Shown here one piece after another: positions 62,881-64,000 of a DNA stretch of 64,000 nt. The notes under the pieces were generated by a model. The model saw only the letters and a program-made list of their open reading frames with translations. It did not search any database and was not told the DNA's origin. The position numbers were made by a program, and so were the translations under genes. Source of the DNA: a virus; IMG/VR virus record IMGVR_UViG_3300031787_000065, positions 1 to 64,000 of that record. One strand, given 5' to 3'. Position 1 is the first letter of the stretch. Every line of letters starts with the position of its first letter.

Positions 62881-63888
62881 TTAGAAAGAACCTAGAATTA
62901 CTCTTCGGTTATCAAGAACACCGAAACCAAGTTCTGACCAACCGTAGTAGCCAGCGCGCTGCTGACGGTGTAGGGTTGGATCTTCGAATACTTGGAGTTG
63001 CTCCTTAACGGGCATTACGAAACTATCACTGGTTGACTGGTCAAGACCAACAACGAGTTCTAGATCGCTAGACTGTAGAGCGCCACCGAGATCCGATGTT
63101 ACGAAGTTCTGATATTCCTGACCTTCGCCTAGTTCGTCAAGATCATGAAGATTGACGCCGAAGATTCTTGTGATTACAGCGCTACCTGGAGCAGCGGTGT
63201 AAATTTCTCTTCGTGTTACTTCATCAACTTGGTCTAGACCCCAGTTACGAACATCTTCTAGAGCTTCTGGACTAACGTAGAGGTCAGTTAAACGACCACG
63301 GCCCACAGAAGCACTATTACCACCAGAGTTACGACGCATTACGGTCTGCATAAGAGAAACTAGTCTCTTGCTGAAAAGACCGGCTGTAGCATCAGCGTCA
63401 TAAACGAGGATGTTACGATCAACGCCAGCAGCTAGAAGTGTGTGCCAGCCATCATCGTTCATCTTCTTTGTAAAACCGGCTTCCATGACCTGCATGGCGC
63501 GACCAACGATATCCCATCTGGCTTCGCGAGCATAGCGAAGTAGATAGTCTACAGAAGATGTGATGCTATATGTTGGGATCATCACATAATCGCTCTCAAC
63601 AGATCTTTCTGGAATTCTACCGTGGCCAGGATTGGTGTAAGCGACATGCTCACCCTCAAGGCCGGGAGAAACTAGATCAAGAGGATACTCTGTTGTAGAA
63701 CCGGCTTCAACATTAATGGTTTCGAAAATGTTACCAAGAATGTTACCAACGAGAACGCCCTTACGAAGGGGTAGTTCTAGAGCCTTGGCAAACTCATGCT
63801 GAGCAGCCGCAGCAACATTCACATCGGCATCCCCTGACTTACGTAGGAGAGCGATAAACTCATCGCTAGGTCTTTTATTAATTGGCAT
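62881..63888 (-). CDS. Major capsid protein, HK97-type fold
   Basis: A protein of 335 residues after AAAGGAG. It has a short helical N-terminus (RPSDEFIALLRKSGDADVN), then IPERSVESDYVMIPTYSITS, AREARWDIVGRAMQVMEAGF, NDDGWHTLLAAGVDRNILVY, RGRLTDLYVSPEALEDVRNW, VTRREIYTAAPG and FGVNLHDLDELGEGQEYQNF. The C-terminus DPTLHRQQRAGYYGWSELGF closes the P-domain. This layout is that of capsid proteins of metagenomic large phages. No N-terminal scaffold is attached, so a separate scaffold or protease gene is expected upstream. It is the first complete gene of the virion block, with its own terminator. Confidence 0.9.
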   Translation of the reverse strand: MPINKRPSDEFIALLRKSGDADVNVAAAAQHEFAKALELPLRKGVLVGNILGNIFETINVEAGSTTEYPLDLVSPGLEGEHVAYTNPGHGRIPERSVESDYVMIPTYSITSSVDYLLRYAREARWDIVGRAMQVMEAGFTKKMNDDGWHTLLAAGVDRNILVYDADATAGLFSKRLVSLMQTVMRRNSGGNSASVGRGRLTDLYVSPEALEDVRNWGLDQVDEVTRREIYTAAPGSAVITRIFGVNLHDLDELGEGQEYQNFVTSDLGGALQSSDLELVVGLDQSTSDSFVMPVKEQLQVFEDPTLHRQQRAGYYGWSELGFGVLDNRRVILGSF

Positions 63889-63917
63889 GTTTAAATCTCC
63901 TTTGTTTAATTTATTAG

Positions 63918-64000
63918 TCAGGGAAGGTTAACTTCTACTTTGGCATAACCGTCTTCATCCTTTGTTGAAAGGAAACGGCCAACCATTAGTACGCCAGAAC
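63918..64000 (-). CDS. C-terminal end of the gene upstream of the capsid gene (partial)
   Basis: On the minus strand a reading frame enters from the right edge and ends at TGA (63920-63918), with LMVGRFLSTKDEDGYAKVEV before the final NLP. The short beta-rich end would fit a head stabilisation, decoration or scaffold gene next to the capsid gene, but too little is present to identify it. Confidence 0.5.
   Translation of the reverse strand, partial: SGVLMVGRFLSTKDEDGYAKVEVNLP

Noticed and set aside
1-64000. CRISPR arrays, diversity-generating retroelements or tRNA genes
   Set aside because: No regularly spaced repeats, no reverse transcriptase gene and no tRNA-like cloverleaf were seen in the short intergenic gaps.

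Overview
This window is one continuous piece of a tailed double-stranded DNA phage (Caudoviricetes), AT-rich and very compact, with genes overlapping or separated by a few bases. No ribosomal or transfer RNA, integrase, transposon, CRISPR array or host housekeeping operon was seen. The longest stretches without a gene are about 115 bases. The host cannot be named from the sequence. A HK97-type capsid protein, a tail tube protein, a 2283-residue tape measure and no recognisable tail sheath suggest a virion with a long, probably non-contractile tail; at about 1.5 Å per tape-measure residue this would be roughly 340 nm.

The layout is two convergent blocks. The plus-strand block (1 to about 19240) carries nucleotide, DNA and sugar metabolism: the end of a dNMP kinase, a RecB/Cas4-like nuclease, a replicative DnaE-type polymerase split into two genes with a DnaQ-like proofreading exonuclease gene between the halves, an SSB, a translationally coupled run of glycosyltransferases and other sugar-related genes (9344-16635), a candidate single-strand annealing protein and a zinc-ribbon protein. 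Three mobile nuclease genes of three different types (HNH, GIY-YIG, Vsr/EDxHD-like) sit among them. The block ends at a bidirectional terminator (19248-19276).

The minus-strand block (64000 down to 19285) is the virion module. In transcription order it holds the end of an unidentified gene, the major capsid protein, a small structural protein, a 1069-residue fibre, a head-tail connector-like protein, two more fibres, a DUF4376-like protein, three neck/tail-completion candidates, the tail tube, three probable tail assembly chaperones, the tape measure, and six large tail-tip or baseplate proteins. One of these (2191 residues) combines integrin-like FG-GAP repeats with a von Willebrand A-like segment. 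A separately promoted small structural gene lies at the far end. Portal, terminase, prohead protease and lysis genes must lie outside the window.

Regulation: a recurring motif, consensus TTCGTGTATAnTA without a visible -35 box, lies upstream of six genes, four of them in the virion block, and is the best candidate for a phage late promoter. Two homing-endonuclease genes carry the same motif inside or beside a hairpin that hides their ribosome site or start codon, an arrangement like that of T4 I-TevI. A separate sigma70-like promoter (TTGCGT-17-TATAAT) precedes the polymerase operon. Several intrinsic terminators are placed unusually: one has the next gene's start codon in its loop, one lies inside a coding sequence, and one has a promoter motif directly on its T-tract.
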